DNA of 64,000 nt from Maritalea myrionectae DSM 19524 (GTDB taxonomy: Bacteria; Pseudomonadota; Alphaproteobacteria; Rhizobiales; Devosiaceae): contig NZ_AUHV01000004.1 of NCBI RefSeq assembly GCF_000423365.1, positions 1-64,000 on the forward strand. The letters are read 5' to 3'. The position numbers were made by a program, and so were the translations under genes. Below, piece after piece: positions 37,165 through 46,024 of the stretch; within the stretch, counting starts at the first letter, position 1, and each line of letters opens with the position of its first letter. Under the pieces are notes generated by a model, which saw only the letters and a list, made by a program, of their open reading frames with translations, was not told the DNA's origin and searched no databases.

Positions 37165-38832
37165 TTACCCCGGCAGTGCCAAGCACTTGATGTTTTTATC
37201 CTTGAGTGCCTGACAAGTTTGAATCGCCTCTGTTTCGTTGGTGAAGCCCATGACTCTTGCCCGGAAATAGGCTTGGCCGTTTGTTTTGATGGGCTGAACG
37301 GCGGACCTTAGATCTTTGAGATCGTCCACTTCTTTTGTGGCGCTGGCGAGTATTTCATTCGCTTCTTCTGCGCTGTGCGCTGCGCCCAATTGTAGGGTCC
37401 AGCGATCAAGTTGAGCTGTTTTTGTGTCCGGAATGGCGCTGGTGATGTCGGTGCCAACAGATGCGGGTGGCACGAGGCTCACGGGCTGTTGTGTTGACGG
37501 ACCACCTTGGATCAAATTGCCGAACAAATCTAAAGGTGTCAGCGACGATAGCGACTTGCGCTGTGGTGTGTTCACAGGTTGGGGCGCTGGGGCGCTGCCT
37601 TGTGGCGCACGCAGTTCAATAGGTGCGGCCACTTTGATCACGCCAAGTGGTTTTGTGCTGTCGCCCATCAACAAATCGATGGGGCGATTTGGCGGCGCGG
37701 GTGCGGGCACGGCAGGCGCAACAGGTTCAATGCTGGCCACTTGTACTGCCTGTGCTTGCGGCGTTGTCAGCGCCGGTGGTGTTGGCACGGGTTGTGTTGC
37801 TGTGTCGGCCAAAGCCATTACCGCTGGCGGTGTTAGTACGTCGCCGCCGCCCAAAGATGTTGGCCGTGCGGGTGGCGTGCCCTTAATTGCCAGCGACACT
37901 GGGTTTGAAGCCATACGGATCACGCCGCCTGCGCCAGTTGGGCGCGGGATGCTGGCTTGACGCCAATAATCGCCGCGACGCGCCTTGGGCATATATTTTT
38001 TGATCAATTCGGCAACTTTGGCATTGCGTGAACCGCCTGAGTTGAAGCCAAACGCGGCCACGATCACGTGACGGTTATTCACGCGCGCTGAGGTCAACAG
38101 GTTAAAGCCAGCGGCATTGATGTAACCTGTTTTGATGCCATCCACGCCCTTAACTGAGCGCAGCAGGCGGTTATGGTTGCCATAAGTGTTGCCGCGATAG
38201 CGGAACGACGAGGTTTTGAAATAATGGAAATGCTGCGGATAGTGCTGGAAAATCGCCATCCCCAAGCGTGCCTGGTCGCGCACAGTGGTCACCTGACGTG
38301 AATCGGGCAGGCCCGATGGATTTTTATAGGTGGTGCGTGACATACCAAGCGCCCGCGCGGTTTTGGTCATGCGGTCGGCAAACTTCGGTACAGAGCCAGA
38401 AATGTTTTCTGCGACAACGCGTGCCACGTCATTTGCGGATTTCGTCACCAGCGCTTTGATCGCGTCAGAAACAGTGATAGACGTGCCAGGCTTCAAATAG
38501 AGTTTGGATGGGACAGCGCTTGCGGCGTACTTAGACACTTTCAGCTTTGAATCGAGGGTCAGGCGGCCTGCCTCCAGCTCTTCAAAAACAATATAAAGCG
38601 TCATCACCTTGGCCACGGACGCCGGGTAGCGTTTTGAATCTGCGCCATGAGAATAGAGTGTTTGGCCCGTTTTGGCGTCCACAACTATTCCCGCATATTT
38701 ACGCAGATTGGCGCTTTGACCATCGACGACGGAAAACAATAAAACAGCAAAAAGCGCCACCACGAATAGGAGGCGCTTTAAGGTCGAAACTGACAGGTGC
38801 TGATCAGACTGGTAAACCACTCTGTACTCCAA
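37165..38832 (-). CDS. D-alanyl-D-alanine carboxypeptidase with C-terminal SPOR domain
   Basis: Penicillin-binding protein that trims peptidoglycan stem peptides. A membrane anchor or signal segment (19-36) precedes the S11 domain with Ser72-x-x-Lys75 (SVAK), SAN at 131-133 and KTG at 233-235. A Pro/Ala-rich linker (about 300-470) leads to a SPOR domain (about 475-555), which binds denuded glycan at the division septum. The start is TTG behind AAGGGG; a GTG four codons later is an alternative. The 555 residues are far longer than a plain DacC protein because of linker and SPOR. Confidence 0.92.
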   Translation of the reverse strand: MEYRVVYQSDQHLSVSTLKRLLFVVALFAVLLFSVVDGQSANLRKYAGIVVDAKTGQTLYSHGADSKRYPASVAKVMTLYIVFEELEAGRLTLDSKLKVSKYAASAVPSKLYLKPGTSITVSDAIKALVTKSANDVARVVAENISGSVPKFADRMTKTARALGMSRTTYKNPSGLPDSRQVTTVRDQARLGMAIFQHYPQHFHYFKTSSFRYRGNTYGNHNRLLRSVKGVDGIKTGYINAAGFNLLTSARVNNRHVIVAAFGFNSGGSRNAKVAELIKKYMPKARRGDYWRQASIPRPTGAGGVIRMASNPVSLAIKGTPPARPTSLGGGDVLTPPAVMALADTATQPVPTPPALTTPQAQAVQVASIEPVAPAVPAPAPPNRPIDLLMGDSTKPLGVIKVAAPIELRAPQGSAPAPQPVNTPQRKSLSSLTPLDLFGNLIQGGPSTQQPVSLVPPASVGTDITSAIPDTKTAQLDRWTLQLGAAHSAEEANEILASATKEVDDLKDLRSAVQPIKTNGQAYFRARVMGFTNETEAIQTCQALKDKNIKCLALPG

Positions 38833-39105
38833 CTCATTCGGCCCCTTGCAATAGGGGAGCCGTACGCGAAACTTACAAACTCAACTCAAGATCCGAATAT
38901 AGATTTGGCACCCTTACGAATGAGTAAAATTGTCGAAAAATTTGAAAGAAAAATTTTCCGCCGTGTTGTGTTCACAAAAATGAGACTAAACTGATCACGG
39001 ATTTGACGCGTTTTGCCCTTAACATCGTGACAAAATTGTCTACATAATAGGGGGTCGGTGATTTGTGTTGAACACCGACAGACTGAAACGGAGAAGCACT
39101 TGAAT

Positions 39106-39483
39106 ATGACCAATGTACAGATGCCAAAATTGGGCCTTGGCTCAGCAAAGGTATTTGCCATGGCAAAGAAGGATGAAGACGACGAGGATGCCGGGATTGG
39201 CGTGGCAACAAAAACACGCACAAAAACCCAGCGCCCCAGTCTTTATCGCGTGCTTTTGCTCAATGATGATTATACGCCGATGGAGTTTGTGATTGCTGTG
39301 CTGCAACAGGTTTTTCACAAAAGCGAAGAAGAAGCGGTGACCATTACGATGCATGTGCATAATAATGGTGTGGGGGAGTGTGGCGTTTTTCCATACGAAG
39401 TGGCTGAAACTAAGGTAACACGCGTCATGGACGCGGCGCGTAAACACCAGCATCCATTACAATGTGTAATGGAAAAGCAATAG
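39106..39483 (+). CDS. clpS: ClpS adaptor for N-degron proteolysis
   Basis: Delivers proteins with destabilising N-termini to ClpAP. The core [39 protein letters not shown] and the substrate-pocket residues are present. Start choice is unclear: 39106 gives 125 aa; the ATG at 39160 with AAAGG gives 107 aa, closer to other ClpS proteins. It is nine bases from clpA. The 273-base region upstream, shared with the divergent carboxypeptidase gene, is AT-rich and contains a GACAA/TTGTC repeat, but no promoter I would trust. Confidence 0.94.
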   Translation: MTNVQMPKLGLGSAKVFAMAKKDEDDEDAGIGVATKTRTKTQRPSLYRVLLLNDDYTPMEFVIAVLQQVFHKSEEEAVTITMHVHNNGVGECGVFPYEVAETKVTRVMDAARKHQHPLQCVMEKQ

Positions 39484-39492
39484 GAGGCATCT

Positions 39493-41925
39493 ATGCCCTC
39501 ATTTTCCCGCGGACTAGAACGTGCTTTGCACAACGCAATGACTTTTGCGCGTGATCGCACACACGAAATGGCGACTTTGGAGCATTTGTTGTTATCATTG
39601 ATCGACGACACGGATGCCATTGCGGTTTTGGATGCTTGTGATGTCGATCGTGAAATCTTGCGGCGTGATCTGGAAGATTTTCTGGATGAAGAACTAAACG
39701 GCTTGATCACCGACACGGATTTAGACCCCACACCAACGGCTGCGTTCCAGCGGGTGGTGCAGCGCGCTGTGATCCACGTGCAATCGTCTGGTCGAGATGA
39801 AGTGACCGGGGCCAATGTGCTGGTGGCAATTTTTGCTGAGCGCGAGAGCCATGCGGCCTATTTCCTCGAGCAGCAAGATATGACCCGGCTGGATGCAGTG
39901 AACTATATTTCGCATGGCATCAGTAAAGCGGGCATCACCGAAACGCGGCCCGTGCGCGGCGCAGAAACGGAAGAGGAAGCAGCGGCTGGACAAACCGGCT
40001 CATCGCCCTTGGACGAGTTCTGTGTCAATTTGAACAAGAAAGCTGAGGACGGCAAAATCGACGTGTTGATTGGCCGGAAATCAGAACTTGATCGGACCAT
40101 TCAGGTGTTGTGCCGTCGCTCGAAAAATAACCCGATCTATGTGGGCGATCCGGGCGTGGGTAAAACAGCGATTGCCGAAGGTTTGGCCAAGCGCATTGTC
40201 GATAAAGAAGTGCCAGAGGTGCTGAACGATGCCACGATTTATGCGCTCGATATGGGTGCATTGTTGGCAGGCACACGTTATCGCGGTGACTTCGAAGAGC
40301 GCCTGAAAGCCGTGATGAAAGCGCTGGAAGCTGAAGAAAACTCGGTTTTGTTTATTGACGAAATTCACACCATCATTGGTGCCGGGGCGACATCGGGCGG
40401 CGCATTGGATGCGTCGAACCTTTTGAAACCGGCCTTGGCCTCTGGTGCGGTGCGGTGTATCGGGTCGACCACTTACAAAGAGTTCCGCCAGTTCTTTGAG
40501 AAAGATCGTGCTCTTGTGCGGCGGTTCCAAAAAATTGACGTGGTGGAGCCAACGGTTTCAGAAGCCATCGATATTATGAAAGGGCTGAAGCCTTATTTCG
40601 AAAAATATCACGAGGTGGAATATACTGGTGACGCCATCAAGACGGCGGTGGAGCTCTCTGCCCGTTATATCAATGATCGGAAATTGCCGGATAAGGCCAT
40701 CGATGTGATTGACGAAAGCGGCGCAGCGCAGCGGTTGAAGCCATTGGCTGACCGCAAGACCATCATCGACACTGAAGATGTAGAAGCCACCATCGCGACG
40801 ATGGCACGGATTCCACCGAAATCAGTGTCTAAATCTGATGCGGAAGTTTTGTCTAACCTTGAAGACAATCTTCAACGTGTTGTTTTTGGTCAAAATGCTG
40901 CGATTACGGCCTTGTCCTCTGCCATTAAACTGGCGCGGGCCGGGTTGCGTGAGCCTGAAAAACCGATTGGTTCTTATTTGTTCACCGGGCCAACAGGCGT
41001 GGGCAAGACCGAGGTGGCCAAGCAATTGGCGGATACGCTCGGGCTTGAATTGCTGCGCTTTGACATGTCCGAATATATGGAGCGGCACACGGTTTCACGT
41101 TTGATCGGTGCACCTCCGGGATATGTTGGCTTTGACCAAGGTGGGTTGCTCACCGATGGCGTTGACCAAAACCCTCATTGTGTTGTGTTGCTTGACGAGA
41201 TTGAGAAGGCCCACCCAGACCTGTTCAACATTTTGTTGCAGGTGATGGATCACGGCCAATTGACCGATCATAACGGCAAGCAAGTCAATTTCCGCAATGT
41301 GATTTTGATCATGACGTCCAACGCTGGCGCGTCTGAAATGTCGAAAGCACCGATGGGCTTCACTCAAGAGCGGCGGACGGGTGACGATGAAGAAGCGCTC
41401 AAGCGTTTGTTCACCCCGGAATTCCGTAACCGGTTGGATGCTACAATCTCGTTTGCGCCATTGCAGACAGATGTTGTGTCGTTGGTGGTCGACAAATTTG
41501 TGCTTCAGCTTGAAGCGCAATTGGGCGAACGCGGCGTAACCATCGAATTGACACCGGAAGCCAATAAGTGGATTGCCACACGCGGTTATGATGAGTTGAT
41601 GGGCGCGCGGCCATTGGGACGTGTGATCCAAGAACACATCAAGAAGCCACTGGCGGATGAAGTGTTGTTCGGTAAGTTGCAGAATGGTGGCACGGTGCAA
41701 GTGGGCGTGGATAAGAAAGAGGATACGCTTAAGCTGACCTTCTTGCCGCCACAGCCTGCACGGCCAAAGGCGATCACGGGGCCAAAGTCGGGCAAGAAAG
41801 CCCCGCGCAAAACTGCGGCGAAAAAGTCGACTGCCAAGTCGAGCACACCGCGGAAAAAGCCATCAGGCACGCGCGTGCCGAAGGCCAACAAACGTGGGCC
41901 TAAGTCCACGCAAGACAGCGAATAA
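39493..41925 (+). CDS. clpA: ATP-dependent Clp protease ATPase subunit ClpA with basic tail
   Basis: Hexameric unfoldase that feeds ClpP. The N-domain (1-145), first AAA+ module with GDPGVGKTA, second with GPTGVGKTE, and the ClpP-docking region are present. The 810 residues exceed the usual 750-760 because of a tail from about residue 757 with 13 Lys and 5 Arg in 54 residues and only two acidic residues. The tail is not part of the known ClpA fold. Pairing with clpS directly upstream is the normal arrangement. Confidence 0.96.
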   Translation: MPSFSRGLERALHNAMTFARDRTHEMATLEHLLLSLIDDTDAIAVLDACDVDREILRRDLEDFLDEELNGLITDTDLDPTPTAAFQRVVQRAVIHVQSSGRDEVTGANVLVAIFAERESHAAYFLEQQDMTRLDAVNYISHGISKAGITETRPVRGAETEEEAAAGQTGSSPLDEFCVNLNKKAEDGKIDVLIGRKSELDRTIQVLCRRSKNNPIYVGDPGVGKTAIAEGLAKRIVDKEVPEVLNDATIYALDMGALLAGTRYRGDFEERLKAVMKALEAEENSVLFIDEIHTIIGAGATSGGALDASNLLKPALASGAVRCIGSTTYKEFRQFFEKDRALVRRFQKIDVVEPTVSEAIDIMKGLKPYFEKYHEVEYTGDAIKTAVELSARYINDRKLPDKAIDVIDESGAAQRLKPLADRKTIIDTEDVEATIATMARIPPKSVSKSDAEVLSNLEDNLQRVVFGQNAAITALSSAIKLARAGLREPEKPIGSYLFTGPTGVGKTEVAKQLADTLGLELLRFDMSEYMERHTVSRLIGAPPGYVGFDQGGLLTDGVDQNPHCVVLLDEIEKAHPDLFNILLQVMDHGQLTDHNGKQVNFRNVILIMTSNAGASEMSKAPMGFTQERRTGDDEEALKRLFTPEFRNRLDATISFAPLQTDVVSLVVDKFVLQLEAQLGERGVTIELTPEANKWIATRGYDELMGARPLGRVIQEHIKKPLADEVLFGKLQNGGTVQVGVDKKEDTLKLTFLPPQPARPKAITGPKSGKKAPRKTAAKKSTAKSSTPRKKPSGTRVPKANKRGPKSTQDSE

Positions 41926-41928
41926 AAT

Positions 41929-41956
41929 AAAGGCCGGGCAATTTGCCCGGCCTTTT
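41929..41956. terminator. Bidirectional terminator between clpA and the HIT gene
   Basis: An 11 bp stem AAAGGCCGGGC / GCCCGGCCTTT with a five-base AATTT loop. TTTT follows on the plus strand and TTTATTTTATT on the minus strand, so it can end both converging transcripts. Confidence 0.88.
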
Positions 41957-41980
41957 CATTTGTCTGTATAATTTTTGAAT

Positions 41981-42397
41981 TTAGAGCGCCGCTTTGATTT
42001 TTTCGCAATTGGCGGCCAGTTCGTCATTGGCGGTGGTGCCGCTCACATGATCCTTGCGCTTCACATTGTCGTGGCAGGGGATCAGGTGGAAATGCAAATG
42101 ATAAACAGTTTGGCCGGCGCTTTCCTCACTGGATTGGCGCAACAAAATCCCATCAGCGTCCATCGCTTGTTTCACCGCTTTGCCAATTTTTTGCACGCGC
42201 TTGATGACTTCAGCCAGCATTTCCGGATCTGCATCCAGCAAATTGCGGGTGCCTTTTTTGGGCACCACCAGCACATGGCCAGGCGCTTCGGGCATTATAT
42301 CCATGATGGAAATGCACACATCGTCTTCATAGACTTTGTGGCTTGGGATGTCGCCAGCGATGATTTTGGTGAAAATATTGTCGGGATCGTAGCTCAT
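41981..42397 (-). CDS. HIT-family nucleotide hydrolase
   Basis: Histidine-triad protein of 138 residues, probably hydrolysing purine nucleoside phosphoramidates or dinucleotides. NIFTKIIAGDIPSHKVYEDD opens the protein, and the triad is in YHLHFHLIPCHD. It is nine bases downstream of the hydroxylase/reductase gene, so the two form a unit. Confidence 0.92.
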   Translation of the reverse strand: MSYDPDNIFTKIIAGDIPSHKVYEDDVCISIMDIMPEAPGHVLVVPKKGTRNLLDADPEMLAEVIKRVQKIGKAVKQAMDADGILLRQSSEESAGQTVYHLHFHLIPCHDNVKRKDHVSGTTANDELAANCEKIKAAL

Positions 42398-42406
42398 TGT
42401 CAGGTC

Positions 42407-43546
42407 CTAGGCACTCTTGTTGAATATAGGTGCTTTGCGCACGGATTTTGGCCAAGGTATAAACCGGAAACGGATGTAGTTCCACACCGCAAGGGTGGTG
42501 TATGTCACCGGCACATAAGTGAAGCCACGGCGGATAAAGAACAGGGATAGGGCTGCGGCCACGTCGGCTGACATGAGGCCTTTACCCATGCGCGAGGTAA
42601 AGGCGGCCGGCACGACGTGTCGATAGGTCAAATCAGGGCTGGTGTAAAACTCCCGCGCCCGCGCAGCAAATGCCTGCTTTGAGGTCGCGTAGGGCTTGAG
42701 CGATTCAATGCCCATATCCCCATGTAATTCAATCTCAGAGCCAACGGCCCAAATCTCTGGCGGGGTGAGGCGGTCTTTGCCGATGACGCGGAATTTTTCG
42801 ATCAGGTCTACGAAACTTGTGTAATTGGCGGTCCAGCAATCGTCTGACTTTGAACCATGGGCCAGCACCAAAATGTCGGCTTTTCGCATTTTTTCGCTGA
42901 GGCCATCATATTTGTCGATTTCATAGTCTTCGCCGAATTTGGCAGTATCCACAATAGCGCCCAGCTTTTCCAGCCGCGCCGTGAGGGCTTGGCCATAGGC
43001 GCCGGAAGCCCCGGTCACCAAGAAGCGCTGGCCTTTGATTTGGCAATTTGTGCCAAAAATCACATCGAACAGGCTTAGAAATGATGAAAAGAATTGATTG
43101 GGATAAACATGGTGCAGAGCATGATAGGTGGGGGTCACGAACACATGGCCACGACGGCCATTGAGGCGATCCATGTTCATGTGGTTTACGTCTTTACCCT
43201 CATCGCGCACGCGCAAAACAAACAGGCCCGTATGAACCAGAATCACGAGGGCGACGGCGATCCAGTCGAAAAATACCACCAGAAGCAATGTGCCGAGGAT
43301 TGAAACGATAAATTCAGGCATCAAATGGCACCAAAGATTTGCTTTGGCCCAATTGGGATGAACGTTCATCTCAGCGTCGAGAAATTTGTGGTGCACGTCA
43401 TGCCAGCGAGAAAACTCGCGCAAGAGGGCAAATCTTGAGTGCTGCCAGCGGTGCAGCAAATAATGCACCATATCGAACAAAAAAGTCGATAATGCAAAAA
43501 CCAGAGCCGCTTGGAGAGCGAGCGTGAGAAAATAAATAAAGTTCAT
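42407..43546 (-). CDS. Fusion of fatty-acid hydroxylase/sterol-desaturase domain and short-chain dehydrogenase-like domain
   Basis: A 379 aa membrane protein. The N-terminal diiron hydroxylase domain has membrane segments and three histidine boxes, HYLLH (28-32), HDVHH (49-53) and HALHH (142-146). The C-terminal half is a Rossmann domain with TGASGAYG at 178-185, though the usual YxxxK is less clear (PYATSKQAF may serve). Fused desaturase/dehydrogenase proteins of this kind are known in cyanobacteria and proteobacteria, with unclear substrates. I start at MNFIYFL; the frame is open 14 codons earlier. Confidence 0.85.
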   Translation of the reverse strand: MNFIYFLTLALQAALVFALSTFLFDMVHYLLHRWQHSRFALLREFSRWHDVHHKFLDAEMNVHPNWAKANLWCHLMPEFIVSILGTLLLVVFFDWIAVALVILVHTGLFVLRVRDEGKDVNHMNMDRLNGRRGHVFVTPTYHALHHVYPNQFFSSFLSLFDVIFGTNCQIKGQRFLVTGASGAYGQALTARLEKLGAIVDTAKFGEDYEIDKYDGLSEKMRKADILVLAHGSKSDDCWTANYTSFVDLIEKFRVIGKDRLTPPEIWAVGSEIELHGDMGIESLKPYATSKQAFAARAREFYTSPDLTYRHVVPAAFTSRMGKGLMSADVAAALSLFFIRRGFTYVPVTYTTLAVWNYIRFRFIPWPKSVRKAPIFNKSA

Positions 43547-43633
43547 TTTGTGCCCCGACCTGAATGTCACAAAAATGTCAGATGTCACATGATTGTGGCG
43601 AACTTACGTTATAGCACAAGCCCCGGAAAAGAC

Positions 43634-44776
43634 TCACTCTTTCTTAAATGGGGTGTAGCCTTTCAACAGCTCTTGGTCGAGGGCAATATGGCGGCGCTCT
43701 TCGTCCAGATAGTCTTTCACCGCTTCGCGGAATCCATCATGGGGAATAAAGTGCGCCGAACGTGTGGTGATCGGCTCGTAACCGCGCGCAATTTTGTGCT
43801 CGCCCTGTGCGCCAGCCTCAACCGTTTGCAATTTATTTTCAATCGCATAATCAATGGCTTGGTAATAGCATAGTTCGAAATGCAGATTGGGAATGTGCAG
43901 GTTGCAGCCCCAATAACGGCCAAACAGGGTATCGCGGCCGACAAGGTTGAGGGTGCCCGCGACATAGTCAGTGCCATCATGGGCGAGCATCAGCACGATT
44001 TTGTCGCCCATACTTTCGCCAATCAGCGAGAAAAAATCCCTGTTTAGATAGGGTTGGCCCCATTTGCGGCTGCCCGTATCCATGTAAAAGGCGAAAAAGC
44101 TGTCCCAATGATGTTCTTGGATGTCTTTGCCACTTAGCCATTCGATTTTCAGGCCGTGATCATGCACGGTGCGCCGTTCTTTGCGGATTGCTTTGCGCTT
44201 GCGTGACGCCAATTGGGCCAAGAAGTCATCGAAAGACTGATAGTTCTGGTTGCGCCAATGATATTGCCGATCATGGCGCTCCAGCCACTGGTGCTCCGTG
44301 AATAGCTCTAAATCCTCTGGCGGCAAAAAAGTCGCGTGTGCGGACGATAGATTGAGCTGCTGGCATGCCCGCTCAAGCCCGTCGATCAATAGGGATTTGG
44401 TGCTGCTCGGCGCGTCCTGTTTGGTCAGCAATTTGGGAGCAGTTGCCGGGGTGAAAGGGATGGAGATTTGCAGTTTGGGATAATATTTGCCGCCAGCGCG
44501 TTGAAACGCATCGGCCCAGGCGTGGTCAAACACATATTCCCCTTGGGAGTGGCCTTTCAAATAGGCGGGTACGACGCCCAGCAGTTCACCTGTTTCCGTT
44601 TCCACGCTCAGATGTTGGGGCTGCCAACCTGTGTGGGCTGCAACACAGCCGCTTTGTTCGAGGGCGTGCAGAAAAGCAAATGAATTGAACGGATTATCGC
44701 TGCCTGCCAGCGCTTGCCAGCGGGCGGCGCCAATCTCTTGGATGCTCGCATTTGTTTTCAACACAATTTGACTCAA
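43634..44776 (-). CDS. FemAB/GNAT-like acyltransferase (COG3146, DUF482)
   Basis: A 380 aa cytoplasmic protein of the peptidogalycan/FemAB-like group. Typical features are NPFNSFAFLHALEQSGC near the start, YLKGHSQGEYVFDHAWADA, and the C-terminal GNAT-like core RYWGCNLHIPNLHFELCYYQ with QGEHKIARGYEP. It should transfer an aminoacyl or acyl group, but the acceptor is unknown. Its start overlaps the stop of the phosphodiesterase gene by four bases. Confidence 0.85.
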   Translation of the reverse strand: MSQIVLKTNASIQEIGAARWQALAGSDNPFNSFAFLHALEQSGCVAAHTGWQPQHLSVETETGELLGVVPAYLKGHSQGEYVFDHAWADAFQRAGGKYYPKLQISIPFTPATAPKLLTKQDAPSSTKSLLIDGLERACQQLNLSSAHATFLPPEDLELFTEHQWLERHDRQYHWRNQNYQSFDDFLAQLASRKRKAIRKERRTVHDHGLKIEWLSGKDIQEHHWDSFFAFYMDTGSRKWGQPYLNRDFFSLIGESMGDKIVLMLAHDGTDYVAGTLNLVGRDTLFGRYWGCNLHIPNLHFELCYYQAIDYAIENKLQTVEAGAQGEHKIARGYEPITTRSAHFIPHDGFREAVKDYLDEERRHIALDQELLKGYTPFKKE

Positions 44777-45555
44777 TTGGATACCAGCTCCTTCACTCGC
44801 TGGTCGGGCAGGGGTGATCCGGTTGTTGGATCAATATCTTCAAAAACCACTTGATCGGCCTCGGCTTTGGCTTTTTCGAGCCGTGCTTTGGAATTGATGG
44901 TCCAACTCATCACTTGTCGACCGGTCGCGCGATAAAGGCGCACCGCGGGTAAATCCAAACTGTCCACATCGCAGGACAAAAAGTCGGGTCGCGTGAGCGG
45001 CAGGTGCAGCAAATGGCGCAGGGCAAACCCGGTTGCTGCCGACTTTCCTTCTGGTGTCTCCCGCTCCACGACAATCCCCTTTGGCCACTTATCCTTTAAA
45101 CGATTGAGTTGCCTGATCAGATCAGGGTCAAAGCTTTTAAAACATAGCACGCCCATATAGTCTTTGGCGGCATGGTGGACGGCATTGGCCAGTTGCGCAT
45201 TGCGGGCCTCTTGGCTTTTTAATTCAATGATGAGGGGCACGCGGCCATCCACCAGCGCCAGCAATTGCTGGAATGAGAGTATGTGGTCGTTATCTGCGCT
45301 CTCTTTCAGCGGAATATGTGAAGCCTGGCCAGCGCTGATGTCAGCCACCATGCCGGACTGCGGGGTGAGGCGATCGAGTTTTTCATCATGAAAAACAATT
45401 GCTTGATCATCGCCCGTTAACTGAATGTCACATTCAATGCCAAAGCGGTTGACGATGGCGGCGATAAACGCCGCTTTTGAATTTTCAGCAATGCCATGCG
45501 CAACCTGATGCAACCCGCGATGGGCAATCGGGTGCGCAAAGATTTGTTTGAGCAT
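44773..45555 (-). CDS. Glycerophosphodiester phosphodiesterase
   Basis: Hydrolyses glycerophosphodiesters to glycerol-3-phosphate and an alcohol. The TIM-barrel motifs AHRGLHQ (histidine), ENSKAAF, FGIECDIQLT with its acidic pair, and VFHDEKLDRLT are present in 260 residues. There is no signal peptide from the chosen start MLKQIFAHP, so it is likely cytoplasmic and acts on phospholipid turnover products. It begins five bases after the RidA stop. Confidence 0.91.
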   Translation of the reverse strand: MLKQIFAHPIAHRGLHQVAHGIAENSKAAFIAAIVNRFGIECDIQLTGDDQAIVFHDEKLDRLTPQSGMVADISAGQASHIPLKESADNDHILSFQQLLALVDGRVPLIIELKSQEARNAQLANAVHHAAKDYMGVLCFKSFDPDLIRQLNRLKDKWPKGIVVERETPEGKSAATGFALRHLLHLPLTRPDFLSCDVDSLDLPAVRLYRATGRQVMSWTINSKARLEKAKAEADQVVFEDIDPTTGSPLPDQRVKELVSN

Positions 45556-45559
45556 CTGA

Positions 45560-46024
45560 CTATGGTGCGATTTCGACGATTGCTTCGATTTCAACGGCTG
45601 CTCCCAGTGGCAATGAAGGCACACCAACGGCTGCGCGTGCATGGCGGCCCTTTTCGCCGAAGACTTCACCAATCAGGTTTGAGGCGCCGTTTGCCACAAG
45701 ATGCTGATCGGTAAAATCGGGCGTGCTGGCCACATAGATCGATAGTTTTACAAACTGCACAATGTCTTCAAGTGGCACATTGGCGGCGGATTTGATTTGA
45801 CCCAGAATGTTGAGTGCGCAGATTTCTGCGGCGGCTTGGCCTTGTTCCACGTCTATTTCATCACCCAGCTTGCCGGTGGTCAAGCCGCTCTCATTCATTG
45901 GCAGTTGGCCCGAAATATATAAAATGTTGCCGCTGCGTTTAAACGGCAAGTAGCTGGCCAGTGGCGCTTTAGGAGCGGGCAGGGTGTGGCCCAGGTCTTG
46001 AAGTTTGGATTCAATTGCGCTCAT
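45560..46024 (-). CDS. RidA-family enamine/imine deaminase-like protein
   Basis: A 154 aa member of the YjgF/YER057c/UK114 family. YLPFKRSGNILYISGQLP, QAAAEICALNILGQIKSA and the closing RAAVGVPSLPLGAAVEIEA match, and the arginine needed for imine hydrolysis is present in HARAAVGV. It belongs to the longer subgroup, not the 128 aa RidA. The start at 46024 lies inside the 3' end of dinB (14-base overlap). Confidence 0.9.
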   Translation of the reverse strand: MSAIESKLQDLGHTLPAPKAPLASYLPFKRSGNILYISGQLPMNESGLTTGKLGDEIDVEQGQAAAEICALNILGQIKSAANVPLEDIVQFVKLSIYVASTPDFTDQHLVANGASNLIGEVFGEKGRHARAAVGVPSLPLGAAVEIEAIVEIAP

